In this document: positions 28,308 through 37,098 of the stretch, in pieces
Numbering within the stretch: position 1 is the first letter of the stretch
Layout of the letters: each line of letters begins with the position of its first letter
From: Helicobacteraceae bacterium
GTDB taxonomy: Bacteria; Campylobacterota; Campylobacteria; Campylobacterales; Helicobacteraceae
NCBI GenBank assembly: GCA_900770765.1
Contig: CAAGLK010000091.1
Coordinates: 1-64,000, forward strand
Length of the DNA: 64,000 nucleotides
Reading direction: 5' to 3'
Translations under genes and position numbers: made by a program
The notes under the pieces: model-generated
The model's database searches: none
What the model saw: only the letters and a program-made list of their open reading frames with translations
What the model was told of the DNA's origin: nothing

Positions 28308-29573
28308 TTAAGATTCTAGCTTTAAGGCTTGATGGGCAATATCTTTTCTATACTGCATACCGCTAAACTCTACGGATTCTATGCCCTTATAAGCTAAATT
28401 TGCCGCCTCTTTTACACTATCACCCTTACCTACACTAACAAGCACTCGTCCGCCACTTGCCACTAGAGATTCTCCATTTTTCTCAACTCCAGCGAAACTT
28501 AAATGAAAGCTAGAATCCTTAAATTCTTTAAGCGTAATTTTTTCTTTTTTTGAATTTTTATAAGGATAATCTTTAGAAGCTACCACAACGCCAACACACA
28601 CTTTAGATTCCAACTCATATTTGACGCTTTTTAAATCCCCACTAGCACAGCCTAAAAAGCAATCAAGCAAACCACTTTTAAATAAAGGCATTAATACCTC
28701 ACACTCAGGGTCGCCAAAACGCACATTAAATTCTAATAAATAAGGCTTATTTTTTACCACCATAATTCCGCAAAATAGCACACCGCAAAATGGATTCCCA
28801 TCATTTGCCATACCATCTAGCGTTGGGGCGATAATACTTGTTTTAATCTCTTCAATAAGCTCTTTAGTAGCTAATGGAGAAGGGGCATAAGCTCCCATAC
28901 CGCCTGTATTTGGTCCTTTATCATTATCTAAAAGCCTTTTATGGTCTTGTGCAGCTGGTAAAACAATATAATTTTCCCCATCGCACATAGCAAAAACAGA
29001 TAGCTCAAAGCCGTCTAAAAACTCCTCAATTACAATTTTCTTCCCAGAATCCCCAAAGCTCTTTCCGCTTAGCATTTCTTTAGCAGCAGATTTTGCCTCT
29101 TCATAGCTTTGTGCGATAATTACGCCCTTACCAGCACATAAGCCATCTGCTTTTATAACAATTGGTAAATTTAGAGATTCTATAAACTCGCTTGCTTCTT
29201 TATAATCTTGCGTTTGTATAAATTGTGCTGTAGGGATGTCGTATTTTTTTGCAAATTCCTTCATAAAGGCTTTTGAGCCCTCTAATCTTGCTGCTTTTGC
29301 ACTAGGGCCAAAGGTTAGGATTCCAGCCTCTCTTAATAAATTAGCTAAACCATCTACAAGCGGAGCTTCAGGACCTATAATAACTAAGCCTATTTTTTGC
29401 TCCAATGCAAAATCTACAAATTCTTTATAAGATTTAAAATTAATATTTTTTCCTAACTTACTTGTAGCTCCATTTCCTGGATAAAAATAGATTCCATCCA
29501 CTCTGCACTCGCTTTGTAGTGCTAGGCCAATAGAATATTCTCGCCCACCGCTTCCCACAATTACAACTTCCAT
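28308..29573 (-). CDS. purD: Phosphoribosylamine-glycine ligase
   Basis: Second step of de novo purine synthesis, joining glycine to phosphoribosylamine with ATP. N-domain GSGGREYSIGLAL, the ATP-grasp segments IVIKADGLCAGKGVI and KIVIEEFLDG, GPNTGGMGAYAP and LLEFNVRFGDPE identify it. 421 residues; it ends in Leu-Glu-Ser with the stop in a GAATCTTAA word. It heads the operon running to pnp; the likely 6S-type RNA gene is immediately upstream on the same strand. Confidence 0.97.
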   Translation of the reverse strand: MEVVIVGSGGREYSIGLALQSECRVDGIYFYPGNGATSKLGKNINFKSYKEFVDFALEQKIGLVIIGPEAPLVDGLANLLREAGILTFGPSAKAARLEGSKAFMKEFAKKYDIPTAQFIQTQDYKEASEFIESLNLPIVIKADGLCAGKGVIIAQSYEEAKSAAKEMLSGKSFGDSGKKIVIEEFLDGFELSVFAMCDGENYIVLPAAQDHKRLLDNDKGPNTGGMGAYAPSPLATKELIEEIKTSIIAPTLDGMANDGNPFCGVLFCGIMVVKNKPYLLEFNVRFGDPECEVLMPLFKSGLLDCFLGCASGDLKSVKYELESKVCVGVVVASKDYPYKNSKKEKITLKEFKDSSFHLSFAGVEKNGESLVASGGRVLVSVGKGDSVKEAANLAYKGIESVEFSGMQYRKDIAHQALKLES

Positions 29574-29626
29574 TATTTACACCCTTATTTTAATTTTTAA
29601 AATCTTTTTAAAAAACTTTAAAAATC

Positions 29627-29829
29627 AAAATCCCCAAGTGGGCGTTACTTTTTGTGCAGCCCATAAAATTAGGCAAAAATTCCAGACACAAGCAGCCCAT
29701 TAGGCGGCAAATTCTCATCTCAACTTAAGAGACTAATAGCGAAAACACCATCACACAAAGCCATCTATGCATCCAGCCACACTTAAATATGTTGGACCCC
29801 AAAATAAAGAAAGGCGCTCCACTTAGGAG
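29627..29829 (-). ncRNA. ssrS: Likely 6S-type regulatory RNA
   Basis: A roughly 200-base region of higher G+C than its surroundings, preceded on the minus strand by a perfect TATAAT (29835-29840). Its two ends pair: near the 5' end TCCTAAGTGG then GCG, near the 3' end CGCCCACTTGGGGA, followed by TTTTGATTTTT as a terminator-like tail. Inside, TCCA-ACA can pair with TGT...TGGA, and TCTC/GAGA forms an apical hairpin. A long, nearly closed rod with internal bubbles is the 6S RNA plan, which mimics open promoters and binds RNA polymerase. SRP RNA was considered and rejected for lack of its GGAAG loop. Exact ends are estimates. Confidence 0.6.
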
Positions 29830-29834
29830 GCGAA

Positions 29835-29840
29835 ATTATA
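29835..29840 (-). promoter_or_regulatory. -10 box of the candidate 6S-type RNA
   Basis: A consensus TATAAT on the minus strand directly upstream of the structured region, placing the 5' end of the RNA near 29828-29829. Confidence 0.6.
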
Positions 29841-29928
29841 AACCACAATAGCTAAAGTTGCTTTTAACTTTAAGTAAAAATCAATAAATTTTCGGCAAAA
29901 TTGCACGAAATTAATTTTAAGGATTCTT

Positions 29929-30432
29929 ATGAAAAAACTTCTACTTATGCTTTTTTGTGCTTTATTTTTAGAAAATTACCTTAATGCAAACGAGTGCATT
30001 TGCTTTGAGCTTAAAGGGGAATTTGGAGAAGAAATTAAAGCAATTATGCAAAAATACTCTAAAAATCTAGGGTCAAAGGATATTAAAGTTGTGCGAGAAG
30101 ATGCAGACTTAAGCGTGCAAGAAAAAAGCTTTTTAGATAGTCTCTTAGGCACAGGGCAAGTAGCACAAACAAATAAAAATATTGATATTGAAAATGGCAA
30201 AAAACTCTACGATAGAGATTGCGCGAGTTGTCATGGAGAAAAAGGTGAGCTAAGCGTTGCTGGAAAGCCTGCGATTAATACATGGAGTGCTAAAGATATA
30301 GCTGCTGAAATTAAAAGCTATCAAAATCAAAACTTCCAAGGGCAATCACAATTTATAAAAAATCAAGTAGCACAACGCTACACGAGCCAAAACATGCAAG
30401 AAATAGGTGCATATTTAGAGAGCTTAAAATAA
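29929..30432 (+). CDS. Periplasmic c-type cytochrome with an N-terminal extra domain
   Basis: 167 residues: signal peptide 1-20 (ending YLNA), an unusual 60-residue N-terminal domain starting NECICFELKGEFGEEI, then a class I cytochrome c domain with the heme motif CASCH at residues 98-102 and a likely axial Met near residue 156 (SQNMQEIGAYL). It resembles cytochrome c553 electron carriers but is longer than the roughly 100-residue H. pylori form because of the extra domain. The two N-terminal cysteines are spaced C-I-C. The role of the extra domain is unknown. The gene appears to be transcribed alone. Confidence 0.85.
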   Translation: MKKLLLMLFCALFLENYLNANECICFELKGEFGEEIKAIMQKYSKNLGSKDIKVVREDADLSVQEKSFLDSLLGTGQVAQTNKNIDIENGKKLYDRDCASCHGEKGELSVAGKPAINTWSAKDIAAEIKSYQNQNFQGQSQFIKNQVAQRYTSQNMQEIGAYLESLK

Positions 30433-30456
30433 GATTCCACCTTCAAAGGCGGAATC
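30433..30456 (+). terminator. Terminator after the cytochrome c gene
   Basis: Arms GATTCC-A-CCTT and AAGG-C-GGAATC form a G+C-containing hairpin with one mismatch immediately behind the stop codon, again using the GATTCC/GGAATC word. Confidence 0.65.
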
Positions 30457-30512
30457 CTTAAACCCTACTTAAACACTTCAGCTTATAAATCGTATAATTT
30501 TTAGGAGTAAAA

Positions 30513-31757
30513 ATGCACATTTTACTAGGATATGGCACGACAAATAAGGCATTAGCAGAGAAACTTTGCCCTTGTGTAATATTTGATGATTCTTTTTTAG
30601 ATTCTAGTTTTGATTCTTTTGGAAACTTGCTAAAACCAGCTAAGGAGCTTAAAGAATTTTTAGAAAAAAATGAGAATTTAACAATAATCACAAGCCCCGG
30701 GATTCCACCACAAAACAAAATGATTATAGAATCGCAAAATGCAGTGGAATCTAAAAAAGCAAAACTCTTAAGCGAATATGACTTTTTCGCCGCTTCTATG
30801 CCACCTAGCGTGTGGATTAGTGGGACAAATGGAAAAACTACCACAACGCAAATATTGGCGTATTTACTAAAAGACTTTGGCGCGCTAAGTGGAGGAAACA
30901 TAGGCACACCACTAGCCTCTTTAGACACAAACGCAAAGCTGTGGATTTTAGAAACAAGCTCATTTACGCTTCATTACACAAATATCGCAAAACCTATGCT
31001 TTATTTACTTTTGCCACTAAGTGAAGACCACATAACTTGGCATGGCGATTTTAGCGAATATGTAAATGCAAAACTAAAGCCTATTTTGAGTTTAAGAGAA
31101 AAAGAAATTGCAATTTTGCCAGAGAGTTTAAAAGAACATAAATTTTGCAAAGAATCCTTAGCAAATCTAATTTTTTACAAAAACACACAAGATTTAGCAA
31201 GAATCTTTAATTTAAATTTAGATTCCATTAATTTTAAAGAGCCATTTTTGCTAGATGCCACACTTGCTCTTAGTGCTTGTGAAATTTTATTTTCTACGCA
31301 AAATTACGAGCTTTTAAATAGCTTTAAAATTGGCGCACATAAAATAGAAGAGTTTAGAGATTCTAAAAATAGATTATGGGTAGATGATAGCAAAGGGACG
31401 AATTTAGATGCGACAATTTGCGCTATTAATTCATATAAGGATAAAGAGATTTTGCTAATCTTAGGCGGCGATGATAAAGGGGCGGATTTAACACCACTTT
31501 TTGAAGCGATAAAAAAGCAAAATATAAAAATTTACGCAATAGGCTCTAACACGCAAAAGCTACACACTCTAGCACAAGCACAAAACACGCCTTGTAAGCC
31601 TTGCTATAATCTTAAAGTTGCGGTAGATGCTATTAAAAATGATTTTAAAGATTCCACACAAATCGCCCTTTTATCCCCAGCAGCAGCGAGTTTAGACCAA
31701 TTTAAATCTTATAAAGATAGAGGAGAGCAGTTTAAGAAGTTTGCCCTAGAATCTTAA
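30513..31757 (+). CDS. murD: UDP-N-acetylmuramoylalanine-D-glutamate ligase
   Basis: Cytoplasmic peptidoglycan ligase adding D-Glu to UDP-MurNAc-L-Ala. The ATP loop SGTNGKTTTTQ lies at residues 103-113; ETSSFTLHY, the LPLSEDHITWHGDF motif and C-terminal DDSKGTNLDAT and LSPAAASLDQFKSYKDRGEQF are present. 414 residues is on the short side but normal for the phylum. It ends Leu-Glu-Ser with the TAA stop forming part of the terminator hairpin. Confidence 0.96.
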   Translation: MHILLGYGTTNKALAEKLCPCVIFDDSFLDSSFDSFGNLLKPAKELKEFLEKNENLTIITSPGIPPQNKMIIESQNAVESKKAKLLSEYDFFAASMPPSVWISGTNGKTTTTQILAYLLKDFGALSGGNIGTPLASLDTNAKLWILETSSFTLHYTNIAKPMLYLLLPLSEDHITWHGDFSEYVNAKLKPILSLREKEIAILPESLKEHKFCKESLANLIFYKNTQDLARIFNLNLDSINFKEPFLLDATLALSACEILFSTQNYELLNSFKIGAHKIEEFRDSKNRLWVDDSKGTNLDATICAINSYKDKEILLILGGDDKGADLTPLFEAIKKQNIKIYAIGSNTQKLHTLAQAQNTPCKPCYNLKVAVDAIKNDFKDSTQIALLSPAAASLDQFKSYKDRGEQFKKFALES

Positions 31758-31767
31758 TTTAAGATTC
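31749..31767. terminator. Bidirectional terminator between murD and priA
   Basis: GAATCTTAA and TTAAGATTC flank a single T. The left arm is itself the last two sense codons and stop codon of murD (GAA TCT TAA). Confidence 0.65.
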
Positions 31768-31781
31768 CAGCTTTACATATT

Positions 31782-33662
31782 TTACACAAAATCAAGTGGG
31801 TCAATATCTATTTCACACTCCTCATCTCTTAGCGCTAAAAGTGCAATATGTAGCTCATTTGCACTTTGTGAGCGGATAAAAATAATATAGCGAAATTTAT
31901 CCGCGATTCTTGCAATTGGGGCTGCTCCACTTCCTACAATTTCCACTCTTAAAGCATTATTTTTAATTTGGGATTCTAGCTTAAATAAAGATTCTTGCAT
32001 TAAAATAGCGGCTTGTTGCTCCTTTTTGTGGCTAAAATGCACGAGCGCTAATCTCATAAATGGCGGATACAAGCCACTTCTTGCTTGCAGCTCATCTTCT
32101 AAAAACGCTTGAAAATCGCCTAAATATTGCATAAAAAAGTCTTTATTTAAAGTCTGTATTAAAACTCGCCCATTTTCCTTCCGCCCACTTCTACCAGATA
32201 ACTGCAACATTAGCGATAATGCTTTTTCCCTAGCTCTATAATCGCTAGCTTTTAGTGCATAGTCTAGCCCTAGCGCTACGCTTAAAGAGACATTGTGATA
32301 ATCATGCCCTTTTACTAGCATTTGTGTGCCAATTAAAATATCAATTTTATTTTCATTAAATGTGCTTAAAATTTGTGCTAATTTTTTAGCCGAAGTGATA
32401 GAATCCCTATCAAAGCACTCTAATTTTACCTCTAAATTCTGCTCTTTGAAATAGGATTCCAATTCCTCTTTAAATTCTTGTGTGCCGATTCTAAAGCTCC
32501 TTAACTCTCCATTGCACTTAGGGCAGAATCCCACAACACCCATTTCAAATTGACAATAATGGCATTTAAGCGTTTTTGTATTTTTATGCAAACTTAAAGA
32601 AACACTGCAATATGGACACTCTAAAGTTTGAGAGCAATTTTGACAAATTAAATGCTTAAAATTTGCGCGTGTTGGGATAAAAACTACAGATTGCCCTCCT
32701 TTTATAAAATTTTGCTTTAGCGTATCAAATATGAGCGGGTCTAGTGTCTCTAAATTTTCAATAAATCCATATTCATTTTTTGTCTCAAAATGCGTGCCTT
32801 TAAGTCTAAAAATACTTTGCTTGTTTTTAAAATTATAATAAGTAGTCGCAAGTGGTGTAGCACTTCCTAACACTATTTTAATATTTTGCATTTTTGCTAA
32901 ATACAAGGCGACATCGCGAGCATTGTAGCGTGGATTTGAGCTAGATTTATAAGCATCGTCATGCTCTTCATCAATTAAAATAGCACCGCAATTAATTAGT
33001 GGTAAAAACAATGCCGAGCGCGCCCCTGCTAAGATTCTAATCTCACCATTTTTTAAACCGCTTAAAATTGCTTCTTTTTTTTTCTTAGTAACCTTAGAGT
33101 GCCAAAACGCCACACAATCGCCAAAAACTACGCTTAATCTCCTCTCCATTTGCGGCGTAAGAGAGATTTCTGGCATTAAAAAAAGAGCATTTTTGCCCTG
33201 CTTTAATGTTTCGCTTAAAACATGCATATAAATTTCTGTTTTCCCACTGCCTGTATCGCCAAAAAGCAGAGTTTTGTTATGAGAATTTATAAACTCTAAT
33301 GCGGCTTGTTGTTTATCACTAAGTGGAGTTGGGCTAAATTCTAATGGTGCTAATTCCTTTTTACACTCTTTGCTAAAAGGCGTAAATAGACTAAAACTTT
33401 GCGCATAAGTGGTAAAATAATAGCTTGTTATAAACTCTGCTAATTTTATTTGTGTTTGTGAAAAATAAAAAGGAAGTGGCGTAGCAACTTTACACTCAAA
33501 ATCTGGCTTTTGCACCTTTTTAAGCACCACGCCTTGCACTAAGCGATTTCTTAACGGAATCTCTACAAGCTGCCCTAAATCTAGCGTAACTTTACTAGCA
33601 TAAGTAAAAGTTTGATTATGTTTTAAAATAGCGATGTTATAAAAAGACTCTAAAGATTCCAC
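31782..33662 (-). CDS. priA: Primosomal replication protein PriA (helicase)
   Basis: Restarts stalled forks and reloads DnaB. Walker A FGDTGSGKTEIY at about residues 135-145, Walker B ILIDEEHDDAYK near 230, a zinc domain with four C-x-x-C pairs (CQNC, CPYC, CHYC, CPKC) and QLSGRSGRKENGRVLIQT are visible. 626 residues; the N-terminal DNA-binding domain is shorter than in E. coli. It lies 2 bases after a small unknown gene. Confidence 0.95.
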   Translation of the reverse strand: MESLESFYNIAILKHNQTFTYASKVTLDLGQLVEIPLRNRLVQGVVLKKVQKPDFECKVATPLPFYFSQTQIKLAEFITSYYFTTYAQSFSLFTPFSKECKKELAPLEFSPTPLSDKQQAALEFINSHNKTLLFGDTGSGKTEIYMHVLSETLKQGKNALFLMPEISLTPQMERRLSVVFGDCVAFWHSKVTKKKKEAILSGLKNGEIRILAGARSALFLPLINCGAILIDEEHDDAYKSSSNPRYNARDVALYLAKMQNIKIVLGSATPLATTYYNFKNKQSIFRLKGTHFETKNEYGFIENLETLDPLIFDTLKQNFIKGGQSVVFIPTRANFKHLICQNCSQTLECPYCSVSLSLHKNTKTLKCHYCQFEMGVVGFCPKCNGELRSFRIGTQEFKEELESYFKEQNLEVKLECFDRDSITSAKKLAQILSTFNENKIDILIGTQMLVKGHDYHNVSLSVALGLDYALKASDYRAREKALSLMLQLSGRSGRKENGRVLIQTLNKDFFMQYLGDFQAFLEDELQARSGLYPPFMRLALVHFSHKKEQQAAILMQESLFKLESQIKNNALRVEIVGSGAAPIARIADKFRYIIFIRSQSANELHIALLALRDEECEIDIDPLDFV

Positions 33663-33664
33663 GC

Positions 33665-33898
33665 TTAATCTTGCTTAGAATACTGTAGAATCTCTAGCTT
33701 ATTATTTGCTTCATTTATCGCTTCTTTAAGCACAGCAGAAACCTCTGCACTCTCTAAAAATGCTTTTAATAAATCTCTAGGGTTAATAATATTTTGAGCA
33801 TCCATAAGGCTTTTTAGAGATTCTATTGTTGAATTTTGTAAGCTACTAGTTGGAATCTCATAAACTCGCCCAGAAATGCTAACTCGCAAAGAATCCAT
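33665..33898 (-). CDS. Small protein of unknown function, possibly ZapA-like
   Basis: 77 residues beginning DSLRVSISGRVYEIP, then a helical remainder (TIESLKSLMDAQ, LLKAFLESAEVSAVLKEAINEANNKLEIL). The V-x-I-x-G-R-x-Y start recalls the first strand of ZapA, but the typical ZapA helix pattern is not clear and the family call is weak. Its start overlaps the coiled-coil gene upstream as TAATG and it is followed 2 bases later by priA. Being coupled to a ZapB-like coiled coil makes a cell-division role worth testing. Confidence 0.6.
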   Translation of the reverse strand: MDSLRVSISGRVYEIPTSSLQNSTIESLKSLMDAQNIINPRDLLKAFLESAEVSAVLKEAINEANNKLEILQYSKQD

Positions 33899-34131
33899 TA
33901 GCGATTAATCGCATTTTGGATTTTATCAAACACAGATTCTAACTCTTTTTCTTTAGTGGTAAGCTCATCGTATAAAGAGCTAATTTCTTTGTCTTTTGCT
34001 TCATTTTCTGCTTTTAAAAGCACGATTTGTTGGCGAAGTGATTGATTTTCATCTCTTAGAGTTTTTAGCTCTTGCACTAGAGTTTCTACGCTTTCTAAAA
34101 GTTTATTTGAAATATTTTTTGCCTCTTCCAT
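33898..34131 (-). CDS. Short coiled-coil protein, ZapB-like
   Basis: 77 residues almost entirely predicted as one coiled coil (heptads from about residue 5 to 72: TLVQELKTLRDENQSLRQQIVLLKAENEAK in outline). Composition and length resemble ZapB, an FtsZ-ring-associated coiled coil, but coiled coils are easily mistaken for one another. It is the first gene of a small operon with the next 77-residue gene and priA. Confidence 0.6.
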   Translation of the reverse strand: MEEAKNISNKLLESVETLVQELKTLRDENQSLRQQIVLLKAENEAKDKEISSLYDELTTKEKELESVFDKIQNAINR

Positions 34132-34236
34132 AACGCTTCCTTAAACTTTACTTAAATTTAAAAATATTAAGCATTATTTTAACTTTTTTTAAATCTTTAC
34201 GCAAGATTTTAAAATAAGATTCCACTAAATTTAAAG

Positions 34237-34608
34237 CTAATATAGCGTTAAATTCTCAAGCCACTCTACGCTAAAAGATTCCGCTTGTGTTTGCTTTGTT
34301 AAAATCACCGCACTTAGATAATATGGATTCTTAGAGCGCTTTTTATTTAAATAAATCGCAATGGCTTTTTGTAAATGCTGTATTTTTGTAGGGCTTAAAT
34401 TATACACAGGCATAAATCCAACCCCACTTTTAACCTCAACAAAATACAAAACCTCACCTTTTTGAGCAATAATATCAAGCTCGCCAAAACGAGTATAAAA
34501 ATTCCTCTCTAAAATGCTAAAGCCCTTTTTTTCTAAAAAAGCACAAGCGAAGCTCTCCGCCTCTCGCCCTTTTTGCGTAGTGCTTTGCTTAGAATCTTTA
34601 TTAAACAT
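34237..34608 (-). CDS. YraN-family (UPF0102) endonuclease-like protein
   Basis: 123 residues with the UPF0102 pattern: GREAESFACAFLEKKG, then NFYTRFGELDIIAQKGEVLYFVEVKSG. The last segment carries the E-x-D and E-V-K residues of the Holliday-junction-resolvase-like nuclease fold. Activity is unproven for the family. The start overlaps the hom stop (TAATG); yraN next to hom is also the H. pylori order. Confidence 0.88.
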   Translation of the reverse strand: MFNKDSKQSTTQKGREAESFACAFLEKKGFSILERNFYTRFGELDIIAQKGEVLYFVEVKSGVGFMPVYNLSPTKIQHLQKAIAIYLNKKRSKNPYYLSAVILTKQTQAESFSVEWLENLTLY

Positions 34609-35876
34609 TATTTTTCTATTCTTATCATTACAGGCTTTTCTTTTACCACTTCAAGTTTGCTAATTTTTAAAATAGCCTCTTTAATGTTAGCTTCACTGCA
34701 AGTGTGTGTAGATAATAATAAAATAGAATTATTTTTTTCTTTTGCATTTCTTTGTAAAAATGTGTCAATTGAGATTCCAACCTCGCCAAAAATTGTCGCA
34801 ATTTGTGCTAATACGCCAGGCCTATCAAGCACTAAAAGGCGTAAATAATACGCACTTTTTATTTCATCAAGTGGCTTTAGCTTTAGCGTTGTGTTTAAGT
34901 TTTTAAAACCTAGCATAGGAGTGCTTTTTGCCCTTGCTATTTCTATTAAATCAGAAATTACCGCACTAGCCGTAGCATTCCCACCAGCACCAGCTCCATA
35001 ATATAGTGTCTCTCCTACGCAATCACCCACAACACTAATTGCGTTCATTACACCATCTACCTTTCCTAGCATTGCAGATTCTGGCAAAAATGTAGGATGC
35101 ACTCTTAACTCTATAAAATCACCATCTTTTTTAGCGATTCCAAGCAGCTTCAAATGATAGCCAAATTCCTTAGCAAAGGCGATATCCTCTTGTGTTATTT
35201 GCTCAATTCCTTCAATTAAAACATGCTCAGGTCTTGCATCTACACCATAAGCAATACTTGCTAAAATAAGTAGCTTATGTGCCGCATCAAATCCCCCTAC
35301 ATCAAAGCTAGGGTCAGCTTCTGCATAGCCTAACTCTTGCGCTTCTTTTAGCACACTTTTAAAATCGCAATCGCTTTCTTGCATTTTGCTTAAAATAAAA
35401 TTACAAGTGCCATTTATGATTCCACTAATTTTTAAAATATGATTCGCCCCTAAGCCATCCCTTAAAGCCTTAATAATTGGAATCCCACCAGCCACACTTG
35501 CTTCAAAGCCTATTGGTAAATCCCCAGCGATTTGCTGCAGCTCATAGCGGTGATAAGCTAGCATTGCCTTATTTGCCGTAACTAATGCCTTAGAATTTTT
35601 CAAAGCCCTTTTAGCAATGGCAAATGGCACATCCACGCCGCCTGTTAGCTCCACTATAATATCAATTTCAGGGTCGTCTAAAACCTCATCTACGCTATTT
35701 GTAATAGGGAAGTTAAAAATTTCTCTGCTTTTGCTTAAATCCCTAACCACGCCTTTTTTAATACTTATTTCACAACCAGCCCTTGCTTTAATTAAATCTT
35801 TATTTTTATCTAAAATATTAGCGACACTACTACCAACCGTCCCTAAGCCTATAATCCCTACTTTTAATACTTGCAT
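34608..35876 (-). CDS. hom: Homoserine dehydrogenase
   Basis: Reduces aspartate semialdehyde to homoserine for threonine and methionine synthesis. Rossmann motif GIIGLGTVGSSVANIL at the N-terminus, VTANKAMLAYH, the GIINGTCNFIL loop, GYAEADPSFDVGG and a C-terminal ACT regulatory domain (from about residue 345, RLLVLDRPGVLAQIATIFGE). 422 residues. The ACT domain suggests threonine feedback. A TATAAT on the minus strand (35907-35912) lies about 30 bases upstream. Confidence 0.96.
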   Translation of the reverse strand: MQVLKVGIIGLGTVGSSVANILDKNKDLIKARAGCEISIKKGVVRDLSKSREIFNFPITNSVDEVLDDPEIDIIVELTGGVDVPFAIAKRALKNSKALVTANKAMLAYHRYELQQIAGDLPIGFEASVAGGIPIIKALRDGLGANHILKISGIINGTCNFILSKMQESDCDFKSVLKEAQELGYAEADPSFDVGGFDAAHKLLILASIAYGVDARPEHVLIEGIEQITQEDIAFAKEFGYHLKLLGIAKKDGDFIELRVHPTFLPESAMLGKVDGVMNAISVVGDCVGETLYYGAGAGGNATASAVISDLIEIARAKSTPMLGFKNLNTTLKLKPLDEIKSAYYLRLLVLDRPGVLAQIATIFGEVGISIDTFLQRNAKEKNNSILLLSTHTCSEANIKEAILKISKLEVVKEKPVMIRIEK

Positions 35877-35906
35877 TTTTGCCCTTTGTGGCGTATTTTG
35901 TGCAAA

Positions 35907-35941
35907 ATTATAGCATTAATTAATATCTTATTTGTTACAAT
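35907..35941. promoter_or_regulatory. Divergent promoters for hom and the STAS-like gene/lgt run
   Basis: TATAAT on the minus strand at 35907-35912 faces hom. On the plus strand TGTTACAAT, with the -10 TACAAT at 35936-35941, faces the small gene starting at 35976. The two -10 boxes are about 24 bases apart, so their polymerases probably interfere. Confidence 0.5.
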
Positions 35942-35975
35942 GTGCGACTATTTTTTTCTAACTTTAAGGATAATT

Positions 35976-36299
35976 TTGAGAATTGAAAAACTAGATGAAA
36001 ATAACTATATTTTACATGGAAAAATGAAAGAAATAAGCGATTATGATGATATAAAAACGCTTTTAGAAAAGTTTAAGCCTAATAGCAGTGAGCAAAATCC
36101 AGCACAAATCACCTTTACAATCCCTCGCTCAAAAGATATTTCATATTATATTCTAGGCTATTTATTAAAACTAGCTAGGAAAAATCACTTTAAATTTGAA
36201 CTTCACATTGGTAATCCTTATCTTTATGAATCTCTTCTGCGACTAGGACTTCATCAATTTTTTAAGGTTTATAATGACAGCATGGAATACTATTTATAG
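35976..36299 (+). CDS. Small conserved protein, STAS-like
   Basis: 107 residues from TTG 35976, chosen because AAGGA precedes it and upstream codons (a possible 142-residue form) run through the hom promoter. The sequence alternates strands and helices (RIEKLDENNYILHGKM; QITFTIPRSKDISYYILGYLLKLARKNHF; FELHIGNPYLYESLLRLGL), suggesting a STAS-type fold such as an anti-sigma-factor antagonist, but the usual phosphorylatable serine motif is not obvious. It overlaps lgt by 26 bases. Confidence 0.65.
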   Translation: MRIEKLDENNYILHGKMKEISDYDDIKTLLEKFKPNSSEQNPAQITFTIPRSKDISYYILGYLLKLARKNHFKFELHIGNPYLYESLLRLGLHQFFKVYNDSMEYYL

Positions 36300-37098
36300 C
36301 GAGTTTAATCCTATCGCCTTTAGCCTTTTTGGCTTATCGGTGCATTGGTATGGGCTTATGTATGTTTCTGCGCTTTTAGTTGCACTGCTTATTGCAAAAT
36401 GGCTTGTTAGAAAGGATTCTTACCCTTTATCGCAAAATCTTTTAGATTCCTTTTTTATATGGGTAGAAATAGGCGTAATTTTAGGCGCTAGAATTGGCTA
36501 TATTATTTTTTATGACCCACACACTAGCTATTATTTAAGCCATCCGTGGCAGATTTTTAATCCATTTGATACCGCTGGGAATTTTGTTGGAATCCGTGGT
36601 ATGAGCTATCATGGAGCTGTGTTAGGATTCTTAATAGCGTCAATTATTTTTGCTAAGGTTAAAAAGGTGAATTTCTGGCTTTTAATGGATTTAAGCGGAC
36701 TTAGTATTCCGCTAGGATATGTCTTTGGCAGAATTGGGAATTTTTTAAATCAAGAGCTAGTCGGGCGAGAAACCACAAGCGGAGTTGGAATCCTAGTAGA
36801 TGGAATCTTACGACATCCAAGTCAGCTTTATGAAGCATTTTTAGAGGGCGTTTTAGTATTTATTATTTTATATTTTTGGCGAAAAAGGGCGAGATTTATA
36901 GGCGAGATTGGAATCTTATATGTAATTTTTTATTCTTTAATGCGATTTTTGGCAGAATTTTTTAGAGAGCCAGATTCTCAGCTAGGCTTTATTGCATTTA
37001 ATTGGCTTACGCAAGGGCAGCTTTTATCGCTATTAATTGGCGGATTCTGCCTTGTTTTATATTTTTATATGTTAAGGCAGAATCTTAAAAATGGCTAA
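36274..37098 (+). CDS. lgt: Prolipoprotein diacylglyceryl transferase
   Basis: Adds diacylglycerol to the lipobox cysteine of prolipoproteins at the inner membrane. The start MTAWNTIYSEFNPIAFSLFG, HWYGLMY, GARIGYIIFY, the catalytic-region GIRGMSYHGAVLG and GRIGNFLNQELVGR, and RFLAEFFREPD all match Lgt; 274 residues with about seven membrane helices. It overlaps both neighbours (26 and 8 bases). Confidence 0.96.
   Translation: MTAWNTIYSEFNPIAFSLFGLSVHWYGLMYVSALLVALLIAKWLVRKDSYPLSQNLLDSFFIWVEIGVILGARIGYIIFYDPHTSYYLSHPWQIFNPFDTAGNFVGIRGMSYHGAVLGFLIASIIFAKVKKVNFWLLMDLSGLSIPLGYVFGRIGNFLNQELVGRETTSGVGILVDGILRHPSQLYEAFLEGVLVFIILYFWRKRARFIGEIGILYVIFYSLMRFLAEFFREPDSQLGFIAFNWLTQGQLLSLLIGGFCLVLYFYMLRQNLKNG

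Larger units (their letters stand above)
29574..29928. other. Intergenic region between purD and the cytochrome c gene
   Basis: 355 bases without a protein gene. It contains the candidate 6S-type RNA (29627-29829, minus strand) with its promoter, AT-rich purD leader sequence at 29574-29626, and about 90 bases upstream of the cytochrome gene (29840-29928) that would carry that gene's promoter and AAGGA ribosome site. Confidence 0.7.

Noticed and set aside
29627..29829. SRP (4.5S) RNA as the identity of the structured intergenic RNA
   Set aside because: AAGCAGCCCA on the plus strand is reminiscent, but the diagnostic GGAAG loop is missing, and the promoter and 3' T-rich tail are on the minus strand.
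35871..35975. Longer 142-residue form of the small STAS-like protein
   Set aside because: The extension runs through the divergent hom promoter and is low-complexity; the TTG at 35976 has a good ribosome site.
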